A stretch of DNA of 64,000 bases from Pseudomonadota bacterium (GTDB lineage Bacteria; Pseudomonadota; Gammaproteobacteria; Burkholderiales; Burkholderiaceae_C). Below, piece after piece: positions 1 to 10,600 of this stretch (positions are counted from its first letter, which is position 1; each line of letters opens with the position of its first letter). The notes under the pieces were generated by a model, which was not told where the DNA came from, did not search any database, and worked only from the letters and a program-made list of their open reading frames with translations. Where the stretch lies: positions 620,001-684,000 of the forward strand of contig JAIUPH010000011.1 in NCBI GenBank assembly GCA_020161065.1, in the 5' to 3' direction. The position numbers were made by a program, and so were the translations under genes.

Positions 1-686
1 GGCACGAAGATCTCCATGTAGACGCGCGACAGGTCGACGATGGTCAGCACCTTGCCGCCGGCGGCGAGCACTTCGCCCGGGTTGGCCAGGCGATAGAGGA
101 CGCGGCCGCGCACCGGCGACTTGAGCGTCGCGTCGGCAATCTGCGTGTCGGTCTGCGCGACCAGCGCCTTGGCCGAGTCGATCGACCGCTCGCGCGCGGT
201 CAGGTAGGTCTGCGCTGCCTCCAGCACCGCACGGGCGGCGTCGCGTTCGCTTTGCGCTTCGTCCAGCGCCTGGCCGCTGATGGCGCCGCTGCGCGCCAGC
301 GGCGTCGCGCTCTTCAGGTTGGCCTCCTTCAGCGTCAGCTCGGCTCGGCGCTGGGCCACCGTGGCCTTGGCCTGCAGCATCGTCGCCTGCTCCATCGCCA
401 GGTCGGCCGCGTACTTGGCGCGTTGCGCGTTCAGCTCGGCCACCGAGATCTGCGCGACGACCTGGTCGGCCTCGACGAGATCGCCCTCGCGCACCAGCAC
501 CTGGGTCAGGCGGCCGGCGGACCTGGCCGCCACGTCGACCTGGTCGGACTCGATGCGGCCGTTGGCCGACACCAGCCCCGCCGGCGGCCCGGCCTGGCGG
601 CCCTGCCACCAGTTCCATGCGGGCACGGCGGCGGCGGCGACGCCGGCGGCAAGACCGAGGGCAAGGAAGAGCGACTGCTTTTTCAT
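1..686 (-). CDS. HlyD/YbhG-type efflux periplasmic adaptor (membrane fusion protein), 3' end outside window
   Basis: Reading the minus strand from the ATG at 684-686 gives an open frame of 228 codons that runs off the window. It begins MKKQSLFLALGLAAG, a signal/anchor helix. A biotinyl-lipoyl half follows (NGRIESDQVDVAA... to VREGDLVEADQVVAQI, about residues 43-83), then an alpha-helical hairpin rich in A, Q and E (about 90-185), then the second lipoyl half (LKSPVRGRVLYRL). This order is typical of HlyD/YbhG adaptors, which link an inner-membrane pump to an outer-membrane channel. The gene diverges from the MarR regulator at 835, and the outer-membrane partner lies just beyond it. The pump itself is presumably outside the window, so whether it is ABC or MFS type cannot be told here. 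Confidence 0.85.
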   Translation of the reverse strand, partial: MKKQSLFLALGLAAGVAAAAVPAWNWWQGRQAGPPAGLVSANGRIESDQVDVAARSAGRLTQVLVREGDLVEADQVVAQISVAELNAQRAKYAADLAMEQATMLQAKATVAQRRAELTLKEANLKSATPLARSGAISGQALDEAQSERDAARAVLEAAQTYLTARERSIDSAKALVAQTDTQIADATLKSPVRGRVLYRLANPGEVLAAGGKVLTIVDLSRVYMEIFV

Positions 687-794
687 CACGGTGACTCGTT
701 GAGGGAAATCGTTCGGGAGCGCGTCGGGATTCGTCGGGACCATCGCCGGGGTCGGTGGAAGCCTTCTTGACGGCAGCTCAGGCGTTGAGGCATT

Positions 795-812
795 ATATGC
801 ATGTGCGCACAC
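795..812. promoter_or_regulatory. Candidate MarR operator between efflux adaptor and marR
   Basis: Two abutting palindromes, ATGCAT (797-802) and TGTGCGCACA (802-811), sit in the 148-bp divergent intergenic region, 24 bp before the regulator start. MarR proteins usually bind such symmetric sites over their own promoters, so this is a plausible shared operator for both directions. The symmetry is visible in the sequence; the binding is inferred. Confidence 0.4.
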
Positions 813-834
813 AATGCAACGAGGAGAGCAAACG

Positions 835-1320
835 ATGAATGCCGGCAGCCGTCCCCTGGCCCAACTCGCGGCCTCGTTCCTGCGCGTGCACCTGCTGGCG
901 ATGGAGCGCGTGTTCCCGGCGCAGAGCGCGCTGATGGAGGGCAACGATCTGTCCTTCAGCCAGTTCGCGGCGGTGATTCACATCTACACCCACGGGCCGA
1001 TGCGCATCGCCGACATCGCCGAGGCCGCCCGCATCACCGACAACGCCGCCAGCCGCCTGGTCGACCGCCTGGTGCAGGCCGGCTACGTCAGCCGCGTCGA
1101 GGACCCGCAGGACCGGCGGCAAAAGCGGGTCGAGTTGACGCCGGCCGGCCAGGCGCTGCCGGACAGCTTGAACAAGGTCGCGGCCGACGCCTATCGCGGC
1201 GTGCTCACGACGCTGCCGACCGAGGTGCGCGAACGGCTCGCACAGACGATGGCCGAGGTCGAAGCGCATCTGCCGGCGCCGGCGCGGACGCAACTGCAAA
1301 CCCGAAGGACCAAAGCATGA
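835..1320 (+). CDS. MarR-family transcriptional regulator
   Basis: 161 residues. The central winged helix-turn-helix (about 45-105) contains DIAEAARITDNAASRLVDRL followed by the wing motif DRRQKRVELT, which is diagnostic of MarR. I chose the ATG at 835 because GAGGAG (821-826) stands 8 bases in front of it; the in-frame ATG at 814 lies before that site and has none of its own. The stop overlaps the start of the outer-membrane lipoprotein gene (ATGA at 1317-1320), so the two are co-transcribed. It diverges from the HlyD adaptor, which suggests that it represses the whole efflux module and responds to an exported aromatic or drug-like ligand. The ligand cannot be told from sequence. Confidence 0.9.
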   Translation: MNAGSRPLAQLAASFLRVHLLAMERVFPAQSALMEGNDLSFSQFAAVIHIYTHGPMRIADIAEAARITDNAASRLVDRLVQAGYVSRVEDPQDRRQKRVELTPAGQALPDSLNKVAADAYRGVLTTLPTEVRERLAQTMAEVEAHLPAPARTQLQTRRTKA

Positions 1321-2786
1321 ACCCCCGAAAGAATGCAAACCGCCACCCACGCTGGCGACCGTGGATCGCCGGCGCCGGCGCCGCACTGCTCTCGGCCTGC
1401 TCGACGCTGGCGCCGCCTTACGAACGGCCGGCCGCGCCGATCGCGCCGCAGTGGCCGCAGGCCGCCGGCGCTGCCGCGTCGGGCGCCGGCCGCAGCGCAG
1501 TCGAGCTGCCGTGGCGCGAGCTGTACACCGACGCGAAGCTGCGCCGCGTCATCGAGATGGCGCTGGCCAACAACCGCGACCTGCGCGTCGCGGCGCTGAA
1601 CATCGAGAAGGCGCGCGCGCAATACCGCATCCAGCGCAGCGAGCTGGTGCCGAGCGTATCCGCCAGCGGCTCGCAGACGACGCAGCGCACGCCGGCTTCG
1701 CTGTCGGGCACCGGCAGCGATGTGGTCAGCCACAGCGTTGCGATCGACGTCGGCATCAGCGCCTACGAGCTGGACTTGTTCGGCCGCCTGCGCAGCCTGA
1801 AGGACGAGGCCTTGCAGTCCTACCTGGCCACCGAAGAGACGCGCCGCGCGACCCACGTCAGCCTGATCGCCGAGGTGGCCGGTGCCTACCTTTCGCTGGC
1901 GGCCGATACCGACCTGCAGGCGCTGGCCCGGCAGACGGTGAAGAGCCGGCAGGCCTCGTACGAACTCGAAGTCGAGCGGCTGAACGCGCGGCGCGACTCC
2001 CGGCTCGAAGTGCGCCAGGCCGAAGGCGAGCTGGAAGATGCGCGCGCGCAGGAACTGAGCGCCGACCAGCAGGTGGCCGCCGATCGCAACGCGCTCGAAC
2101 TGCTGGTGGCCGCGCCGCTGCCCGCGGCGCTGTTGCCCGAGAGCGGCCGCCTGACGAGCCTGCTGGCCGACCGCGACATCCCGCCCGGCCTGCCGTCGGA
2201 CCTGCTGCGCAACCGCCCCGACATCCGCTCGGCCGAGCACACGCTGATCGGCGCCAACGCCAACATCGGCGCGGCGCGCGCCGCGTTCTTCCCGAGCATC
2301 AGCCTGACCGCGACCTTCGGGCGCGCGAGCACCGAGCTCTCGGGCCTGTTCGGCGGCAGCACCTGGCTGTTCTCGCCGCAGATCAGCCTGCCGATCTTCA
2401 GCGGCGGGCGGCTCGAAGCCCAGCTCGACGCCGCGCGCGTGCAGCGCGAGATCGACGTGGCGCGCTACGAGCAGAGCATCCAGACCGCGTTCCGCGAAGT
2501 GGCCGACGTGCTGGCGCAGCGCGCGGTCGTCGACGGCCGCCTGGCCGCGCAACGCAAGCGCGTCGAGGCTTCGGGCGAGGCCTTGAGCCTGGTGCAGCTG
2601 CGGCACGCCAACGGCGTGTCGAGCTGGCTGAACGTGCTGGATGCGCAGCGCACCGACCTGAGCGCGCGCAGGTCGCTGATCCAGGCCGAGCTGTCGCAGC
2701 AGACGAGCCTCATCACGCTCTACAAGGTGCTGGGCGGCGGCTGGTCGGCCGCCGACGTATCCGCGCAGGCGCTGGCGCGCCCTTGA
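1317..2786 (+). CDS. Outer-membrane efflux lipoprotein, NodT/OprM family
   Basis: 489 residues. The N-terminal signal ends in the lipobox LLSAC with the lipidated Cys at 28, followed by the family hallmark STLAPPYERP. Two repeats of the outer-membrane efflux protein fold follow: helical barrel segments around NRDLRVAALNIEKARAQYR and QLRHANGVSSWLNVLDAQRT, with DVGISAYELDLFGRLRS at the first beta segment. Length and order match TolC-like NodT channels. It starts inside the stop codon of the MarR gene, so the regulator and the channel form one operon. With the divergent HlyD adaptor it would supply the outer-membrane exit of a tripartite pump. Confidence 0.93.
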   Translation: MNPRKNANRHPRWRPWIAGAGAALLSACSTLAPPYERPAAPIAPQWPQAAGAAASGAGRSAVELPWRELYTDAKLRRVIEMALANNRDLRVAALNIEKARAQYRIQRSELVPSVSASGSQTTQRTPASLSGTGSDVVSHSVAIDVGISAYELDLFGRLRSLKDEALQSYLATEETRRATHVSLIAEVAGAYLSLAADTDLQALARQTVKSRQASYELEVERLNARRDSRLEVRQAEGELEDARAQELSADQQVAADRNALELLVAAPLPAALLPESGRLTSLLADRDIPPGLPSDLLRNRPDIRSAEHTLIGANANIGAARAAFFPSISLTATFGRASTELSGLFGGSTWLFSPQISLPIFSGGRLEAQLDAARVQREIDVARYEQSIQTAFREVADVLAQRAVVDGRLAAQRKRVEASGEALSLVQLRHANGVSSWLNVLDAQRTDLSARRSLIQAELSQQTSLITLYKVLGGGWSAADVSAQALARP

Positions 2787-2853
2787 CCGGCCTTCGCAGC
2801 GAACCATTCGCCAGACGACGAATCACACAGCGAGTCACACCCCGCCTCCATCG

Positions 2854-4632
2854 ATGAACACGAGCATGAACACCCGCAAGACGAACGCGCCGCCGCGCAG
2901 CCTGGATCAGGCGCTGCACACCCGCCTCGCACGCTTTACGCAAGGCCTGTCGCCGGCCGCGATCGTCGGCGCCTACATGGACTGGGGCGTCCACCTCGCG
3001 ATGTCGCCCGACAAGCAGCTGGCGCTGCTGACGCGCGCCTGGCGCCAGGCCGGGCGTCTGGCCGCGCAGGCCGCGCCGTCTTGGCGCGCCGAGGCGCCGG
3101 AAGGCGCGCCCTGCATCGAGCCGCTGCCGCAGGACAAGCGCTTCAGCGCACGTGAATGGCAGCAGTGGCCGTTCAACCTGATCTACCAGGCCTTCCTGCT
3201 GAACCAGCAGTGGTGGCACCACGCCACCACCGGCGTGCGCGGCGTGACGCAGCACCACGAGGCGCTGGCCACCTTCTACACGCGCCAGTTGCTCGACATG
3301 GTGTCGCCGTCGAACTTCGCGTGGTCCAACCCCGAAGTGCTGGCGGCAACGGTGAAGTCGGGCGGCGCCAACCTGATGCAGGGCGCGCTGCAATGGGCCG
3401 GCGACGCGATGCGCCAGGCCGCGGGCGACCCGGCTGCCGGCACCGAGCACTTCAGGCCCGGCCGCGAGGTGGCGATCACACCCGGCAAGGTGGTACTGCG
3501 CAACGAGCTGATCGAACTGATCCAGTACGCGCCGCAGACGAAGACCGTCTTCGCCGAGCCGCTGCTGCTGGTGCCGTCGTGGATCATGAAGTACTACATC
3601 CTCGACCTGTCGCCGGCCAACTCGCTGGTCAAGTACCTCGTCGAAGCCGGGCACACGGTGTTCGTGGTGTCGTGGAAGAACCCTGACGCGGCCGACCGCG
3701 ACATCGGCATGGACGACTACCTGCAATCGGGCGTGATGGCCGCCCTCGATGCCGTCACCGCCATCACGGCCAAGACGGCGAAGAAGAAGATCCACGCGCT
3801 CGGCTATTGCCTCGGCGGCACGTTGATGGCGATCGCGGCGGCGCGCATGGCGCGCGACGACGACCCGCGCCTGGCCTCGCTGACGCTGCTGGCGTCGGAG
3901 CTCGACTTCAGCGAGCCGGGCGAGCTGGGCCTGTTCATCGACGAAAGCCAGCTCGCCTTCCTCGACGACATGATGGCCGAGCGCGGCTACCTCGACGGCA
4001 AGCAGATGGCCGGCGCGTTTGCGCTGCTGAATTCGCGCGACCTGGTCTTCTCGCGCAGCGTGCGCGACTACCTGCTCGGCCGGCCGCAGGAAGTGAACGA
4101 CCTCGGCGCGTGGAACGCCGACGCCACGCGCATGCCGTATCGCCAGCACAGCGAATACCTGCGCGGCCTGTACCTCGACAACGACCTCGCCGAAGGGCGC
4201 TTCCGCTCGGGCGGCAAGCCGGTCGCGCTGTCGGACATCCGCGTGCCGATGTTCGTGCTGGGCACCCAGCGCGACACCGTGTCGCCCTGGCGCTCGGTCT
4301 ACAAGGTGCATATGCTGACCGACACCGAAGTGAGCTTCTGCCTCACCAGCGGCGGCCACAACGTGGGCGTGGTCAACCCGCCGGGCGCCGATGGCGGCAG
4401 CGGCCCCGCGCGCAGCTGGCAACTCGCCACGCGCGACGCCGACGGCAAGTACGTCGACCCCGACAGCTGGCTTGCGGCCACGCCGACGCACACGGGCTCG
4501 TGGTGGCCGGCCTGGCTCGACTGGCTCAACGGCCGCTCGGGCCGCCGCGTCGTACCGCCGGCCATGGGCCATGCGGCGGCCGGCTATGCGGCCATCGACG
4601 ACGCGCCGGGCCGCTACGTGAGCGTGGCTTGA
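2854..4632 (+). CDS. phaC: Poly(3-hydroxyalkanoate) synthase, class I type
   Basis: 592 residues, the usual length for class I PhaC, which polymerises (R)-3-hydroxyacyl-CoA into storage polyester on granules. The N-terminal PhaC domain (about 70-240) is followed by an alpha/beta hydrolase fold. The lipase-like box is GYCLGG with the nucleophile Cys319; the other triad residues are Asp474 (QRDTVSPWRS) and His502 (SGGHNVGVVNPP). These are spaced as in characterised class I enzymes. The gene is followed after 2 bp by fabI and then by the MaoC-Pta fusion and ackA. No phaA, phaB or phasin gene lies in the window, so monomer supply here would come through the hydratase. The first two codons offer alternative ATGs (M1 or M5). 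Confidence 0.93.
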   Translation: MNTSMNTRKTNAPPRSLDQALHTRLARFTQGLSPAAIVGAYMDWGVHLAMSPDKQLALLTRAWRQAGRLAAQAAPSWRAEAPEGAPCIEPLPQDKRFSAREWQQWPFNLIYQAFLLNQQWWHHATTGVRGVTQHHEALATFYTRQLLDMVSPSNFAWSNPEVLAATVKSGGANLMQGALQWAGDAMRQAAGDPAAGTEHFRPGREVAITPGKVVLRNELIELIQYAPQTKTVFAEPLLLVPSWIMKYYILDLSPANSLVKYLVEAGHTVFVVSWKNPDAADRDIGMDDYLQSGVMAALDAVTAITAKTAKKKIHALGYCLGGTLMAIAAARMARDDDPRLASLTLLASELDFSEPGELGLFIDESQLAFLDDMMAERGYLDGKQMAGAFALLNSRDLVFSRSVRDYLLGRPQEVNDLGAWNADATRMPYRQHSEYLRGLYLDNDLAEGRFRSGGKPVALSDIRVPMFVLGTQRDTVSPWRSVYKVHMLTDTEVSFCLTSGGHNVGVVNPPGADGGSGPARSWQLATRDADGKYVDPDSWLAATPTHTGSWWPAWLDWLNGRSGRRVVPPAMGHAAAGYAAIDDAPGRYVSVA

Positions 4633-4634
4633 GC

Positions 4635-5429
4635 ATGGGCATGAACCCGGACCCCGCTGCGTGGCAGCCCACGCTGGCCGGCAAGCGCGGCCTGATCATC
4701 GGCATTGCCAACGACAAGAGCATCGCCTACGGCTGCGCCCGGGCGATCCGCGATGTCGGCGGCACGCTCGCGGTGACCTACCTCAACGCCAAGGCCGAGC
4801 CGCATGTGCGCCCGCTGGCCGAAGCGCTGAGCGCCGAAATCATCGCGCCGCTCGACGTCGAACAAGGCGGCCAACTCGAAGCCGTGTTCGAGCAGATCGG
4901 CCAGCGTTGGGGCACGCTCGACTTCGTGCTGCACTCGATCGCGTTCGCGCCGGCGGCCGACCTGCACGGCCGCGTGGTCGATTGCAGCGCCGCCGGCTTC
5001 GCACGCGCGATGGACGTGTCGTGCCACTCGCTGATCCGCACCGCGCGGCTGGCCGAACCGTTGATGCGCCACGGCGGCGCCATCGCGACGATGAGCTACT
5101 ACGGCGCCGAACGCGTGGTGCCGCATTACGGCGTGATGGGCCCGGTGAAGGCCGCGCTCGAAGCCAGCGTGCGCTACCTGGCCGCCGAACTCGGACCGCA
5201 GGGCATCCGCGTGCACGCCGTGTCGCCCGGGCCGATCCTGACCCGCGCCGCATCGGGCATCGGCGACTTCGACGAGCTGCTCGATGAAGCCGCGCAGCGC
5301 GCGCCGACCCATCAGCTCGTGACGATCGCCGACGTCGGCCGCGTCGTCGCGATGCTGTTCAGCGACGGCGCGAAGGCGCTCACCGGCAACGTCGTCTACG
5401 TCGACGGCGGTTACCACGCCATGGCTTGA
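4635..5429 (+). CDS. fabI: FabI-family enoyl-[acyl-carrier-protein] (or enoyl-CoA) reductase
   Basis: 264 residues, SDR fold. The N-terminal NAD-binding motif is GIANDKSIAYG, the FabI-specific form of the glycine-rich loop. The catalytic pair is Y-x6-K (Tyr165 and Lys172 in YGVMGPVK), with SYYGAERVVPHYGVMG matching the FabI signature region. The C-terminus is SDGAKALTGNVVYVDGGYHAM. FabI reduces trans-2-enoyl-ACP with NAD(P)H. Its place between phaC and the MaoC-Pta fusion suggests a paralogue working on the same acyl pool rather than the housekeeping enzyme. I infer this from context; sequence alone does not settle CoA versus ACP. It starts 2 bp after phaC. Confidence 0.88.
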   Translation: MGMNPDPAAWQPTLAGKRGLIIGIANDKSIAYGCARAIRDVGGTLAVTYLNAKAEPHVRPLAEALSAEIIAPLDVEQGGQLEAVFEQIGQRWGTLDFVLHSIAFAPAADLHGRVVDCSAAGFARAMDVSCHSLIRTARLAEPLMRHGGAIATMSYYGAERVVPHYGVMGPVKAALEASVRYLAAELGPQGIRVHAVSPGPILTRAASGIGDFDELLDEAAQRAPTHQLVTIADVGRVVAMLFSDGAKALTGNVVYVDGGYHAMA

Positions 5430-5444
5430 ACGAGCCACCCCCTC

Positions 5445-6884
5445 ATGGACACCCAGACCCTTTCGACCGCTGCCGACGACAGCGACTTTCTCGAGAACCG
5501 CCCGTTCGCCGAACTCGCGCCGGGCGACTGCGCGAGCCTCGTGCGCACGGTGAGCCAGCGCGACATACAGCTCTTTGCCGCGGTGTCGGGCGACGTCAAT
5601 CCGGCGCACGTCGATGCCGCCTATGCGCGCAGCAGCCGCTTCCACGGGATCATCGCCCACGGCATGCTGGGCGGCGCGTTGATCTCCACCGTGCTCGGCA
5701 CGCGGCTGCCCGGCCCGGGCACGATCTACCTCGGCCAGACGCTGCACTTCGCCAAGCCGGTGCACATCGGCGACACGCTGACCGTCACGGTCGAAGTCGA
5801 GTCGCTCGATGCCGCGAAGCGCCGCGTGGTGCTCGCCACGCGCTGCGTCAACCAGGACGCGCAGGTCGTGATCGAGGGCGAGGCCGAAGTCATCGCGCCG
5901 GCCGAGAAGCTGCGCATCCGCCGCACCGACCTGCCCGAGCCGCTGCTGGCCGACAAGAACCTGCGCTACGAACAACTGCTGGCCGCCGCGCGCGAGTGCG
6001 CGCCGGTGCGCATGGCGGTCGTCCATCCCTGCAGCAAGGAAGCGCTCGAAGGCGCGCTGGCCGCCGCGCGCATGGGCCTGATCACGGCGCGGCTGGTCGG
6101 CCCGCAGGCCAAGATCCGCAGCCTGGCGGCCGAGCACGGCTTCGACCTCGAAGGCATCGAGATCATCGACGTGCCGCACAGCCACGCCGCGGCGGCCCAG
6201 GCGGTGGCGCTGGCGCGCGACGGCGAGGTCGACGCGCTGATGAAGGGCAGCCTGCACAGCGACGAGCTGCTCGCCGATGTCGTCAGCGCGCACAGCGGCC
6301 TGCGCACCGGCCGGCGCATCAGCCACGTCTTCGTGCTCGACGTGCCGCGCTACCCCAAGCCGCTGCTGCTCACCGACGCGGCGATCAACGTCGCGCCCGA
6401 CATCGAGGCCAAGCTCGACATCGTGCAGAACGCGATCGACCTCGCGCACGCGCTGGGCATCGCGCGGCCGAAGGTCGCGGTGCTGTCGGCGGTGGAGACG
6501 GTGACGCCCAAGCTCGCCTCGTCGATGGACGCCGCCGCGCTGGCGAAGATGGCCGACCGCGGCCAGATCACCGGCGCCATCGTCGACGGGCCACTCGCGT
6601 TCGACAACGCGGTGTCGATCGCCGCGGCGCGCACCAAGGGCATCGTCTCGCCGGTGGCGGGCGACGCCGACGTGCTGGTGGTGCCCGACCTCGACGCCGG
6701 CAACATGGTCGCCAAGCAGCTCGAATACCTTGCCGACGCGCAGGCCGCCGGCATCGTGATGGGCGCCCGCGTGCCGATCGTGCTGACCAGCCGCGCCGAT
6801 TCGGCGCACTCGCGCATCGCCTCGTGCGCCATCGCGTTGCTGCTGGCGCGGCATAGGCTCGGCACCAGCGAGGCGAACGCATGA
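5445..6884 (+). CDS. Bifunctional MaoC-like (R)-enoyl-CoA hydratase / phosphate acyltransferase
   Basis: 479 residues in two domains. Residues about 20-150 are a MaoC hot-dog hydratase with the motif FAAVSGDVNPAHVDAAYA, giving the catalytic pair Asp50 and His55, then HGMLGG. Residues about 165-475 are a phosphotransacetylase/phosphotransbutyrylase domain (APVRMAVVHPCSKEALEGAL, later VVPDLDAGNMVAKQLEYLA and LTSRADSAHSRIAS). The fusion is a known architecture. The hydratase makes (R)-3-hydroxyacyl-CoA, the PHA monomer; the transferase exchanges CoA for phosphate. It overlaps ackA by 4 bases, so acyl phosphate would pass directly to the kinase. The acyl chain length preferred cannot be read from sequence. 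Confidence 0.92.
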   Translation: MDTQTLSTAADDSDFLENRPFAELAPGDCASLVRTVSQRDIQLFAAVSGDVNPAHVDAAYARSSRFHGIIAHGMLGGALISTVLGTRLPGPGTIYLGQTLHFAKPVHIGDTLTVTVEVESLDAAKRRVVLATRCVNQDAQVVIEGEAEVIAPAEKLRIRRTDLPEPLLADKNLRYEQLLAAARECAPVRMAVVHPCSKEALEGALAAARMGLITARLVGPQAKIRSLAAEHGFDLEGIEIIDVPHSHAAAAQAVALARDGEVDALMKGSLHSDELLADVVSAHSGLRTGRRISHVFVLDVPRYPKPLLLTDAAINVAPDIEAKLDIVQNAIDLAHALGIARPKVAVLSAVETVTPKLASSMDAAALAKMADRGQITGAIVDGPLAFDNAVSIAAARTKGIVSPVAGDADVLVVPDLDAGNMVAKQLEYLADAQAAGIVMGARVPIVLTSRADSAHSRIASCAIALLLARHRLGTSEANA

Positions 6885-8125
6885 ACGACGTCGTGCTGGT
6901 GATCAACGGGGGCTCGTCGAGCCTGAAGTTCGCCGTGTACGCGGTCCACGCCGTCCAGACCGTCCAGCCCGTTGCGCCGGCGCTGCAGCGCATCGCGCAC
7001 GGCCAGGTCAGCAGCCTCGCGGGCGCGGCGCCGAAGCTCGCGGTGTGGGGACACGACGATGCGCTGCTGACCGACGAGCCCGTCACGGCGCCCAGCGATC
7101 GAACGCAGGTGCACGACTCGGCGCTGGCCCACGCGCTGCGCTGGCTGGCCGCCCATCGCGGCCGGCACGAGCTGGTGGCCGTGGGGCACCGCGTGGTGCA
7201 TGGCGGCCAGCGCTTGCGGCAGCCGGTGCGCATCACGCCGGACATCCTCGACGCCTTGGCCGCGCTCGAACCGCTGGCGCCGCTGCATCAGCCGCGCAAC
7301 CTGGCCGCGGTGCGCGCGATGTCGCGGCTGCAGCCGGCGTTGCCGCAGGTGGCGTGCTTCGACACCGCGTTCCACGTCACGCAGCCGCCGGTCGCGCAGG
7401 CCTTCGCGCTGCCCGACGAGCCGCGCTACGCCGACATCAAGCGCTACGGCTTTCACGGCCTGTCGTACGAGTACATCGCGAGCGTGCTGCCGCAGCATCT
7501 GGGCGCCGCGCGCGCCGACCGCCGCGTGGTGGTCGCGCACCTGGGCAACGGCGCCAGCCTGTGCGGCCTGAAGCAGCGCCGCAGCGTCGCGACGACGATG
7601 GGCTTCACCGCGACCGACGGCTTGATGATGGGCACGCGCTGCGGCAGCCTGGACCCCGGCGTCGTGCTGTACCTGATCGCGCAGCTCGGCATGCGCGCCG
7701 ACGAGGTGCAGACGCTGTTGAACGAACGCTCGGGCCTGCTGGGCGTGTCGGGCCTGTCGAGCGACATGCGCACGCTGGAAGCCAGCGGCACGCCGCAGGC
7801 CGACGCCGCGATCGAGCTCTTCTGCTACCGCATCACGCGCGAGCTGGGCAGCCTGGCCGCCGCGCTGGGCGGGCTGGACGCGCTGGTGTTCACCGGCGGC
7901 ATCGGCGAGCACAGCGCGCGCGTGCGCGAGCGCGTGTGCCGCGACGCACGCTGGCTGGGGATCAAGCTCGACGACGAGAGCAACCGGCGCGGCGCCGTGT
8001 GCATCAGCACCCCGACCAGCCGCGTCGCGGTGAACGTGATCGCGACCGACGAGGAGCAGATGATCGCGCGCCATGTCTGCGCGCTGCTCGGCGTGCGCGC
8101 CGACGTTGCGGACGCGGCCACGTAG
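6881..8125 (+). CDS. ackA: Acetate (short-chain acyl) kinase
   Basis: 414 residues. ATPase-fold acetokinase signatures are present: INGGSSSLKF at residues 7-16, VGHRVVHGG, FDTAFH, GFHGLSYEY, VVVAHLGNGASLCG, TMGFTATDGLMMGTRCGSLDPG and FTGGIGEHSARVRE. The enzyme converts acyl phosphate plus ADP to acid plus ATP. It overlaps the MaoC-Pta gene by 4 bases, as expected for translational coupling. Just after the first signature it carries a short tripeptide repeat (AVHAVQTVQPV) encoded by 9-bp tandem units at 6941-6976, an insertion relative to the usual fold. The downstream gap (8126-8238) contains no gene I can recognise. Confidence 0.94.
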   Translation: MNDVVLVINGGSSSLKFAVYAVHAVQTVQPVAPALQRIAHGQVSSLAGAAPKLAVWGHDDALLTDEPVTAPSDRTQVHDSALAHALRWLAAHRGRHELVAVGHRVVHGGQRLRQPVRITPDILDALAALEPLAPLHQPRNLAAVRAMSRLQPALPQVACFDTAFHVTQPPVAQAFALPDEPRYADIKRYGFHGLSYEYIASVLPQHLGAARADRRVVVAHLGNGASLCGLKQRRSVATTMGFTATDGLMMGTRCGSLDPGVVLYLIAQLGMRADEVQTLLNERSGLLGVSGLSSDMRTLEASGTPQADAAIELFCYRITRELGSLAAALGGLDALVFTGGIGEHSARVRERVCRDARWLGIKLDDESNRRGAVCISTPTSRVAVNVIATDEEQMIARHVCALLGVRADVADAAT

Positions 8126-10557
<2,432 letters not shown>

Positions 10558-10600
10558 CCAGACTTGCCAATCGGCGCCCGCCGCCGGCGCCGCATCCACC

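Noticed and set aside
814-834. Earlier ATG for the MarR gene
   Set aside because: The only Shine-Dalgarno site lies between it and the ATG at 835.
4614-6854. Long minus-strand open frame opposite fabI and the MaoC-Pta fusion
   Set aside because: Same cause: GC-skewed shadow of well-supported genes with no family motif.
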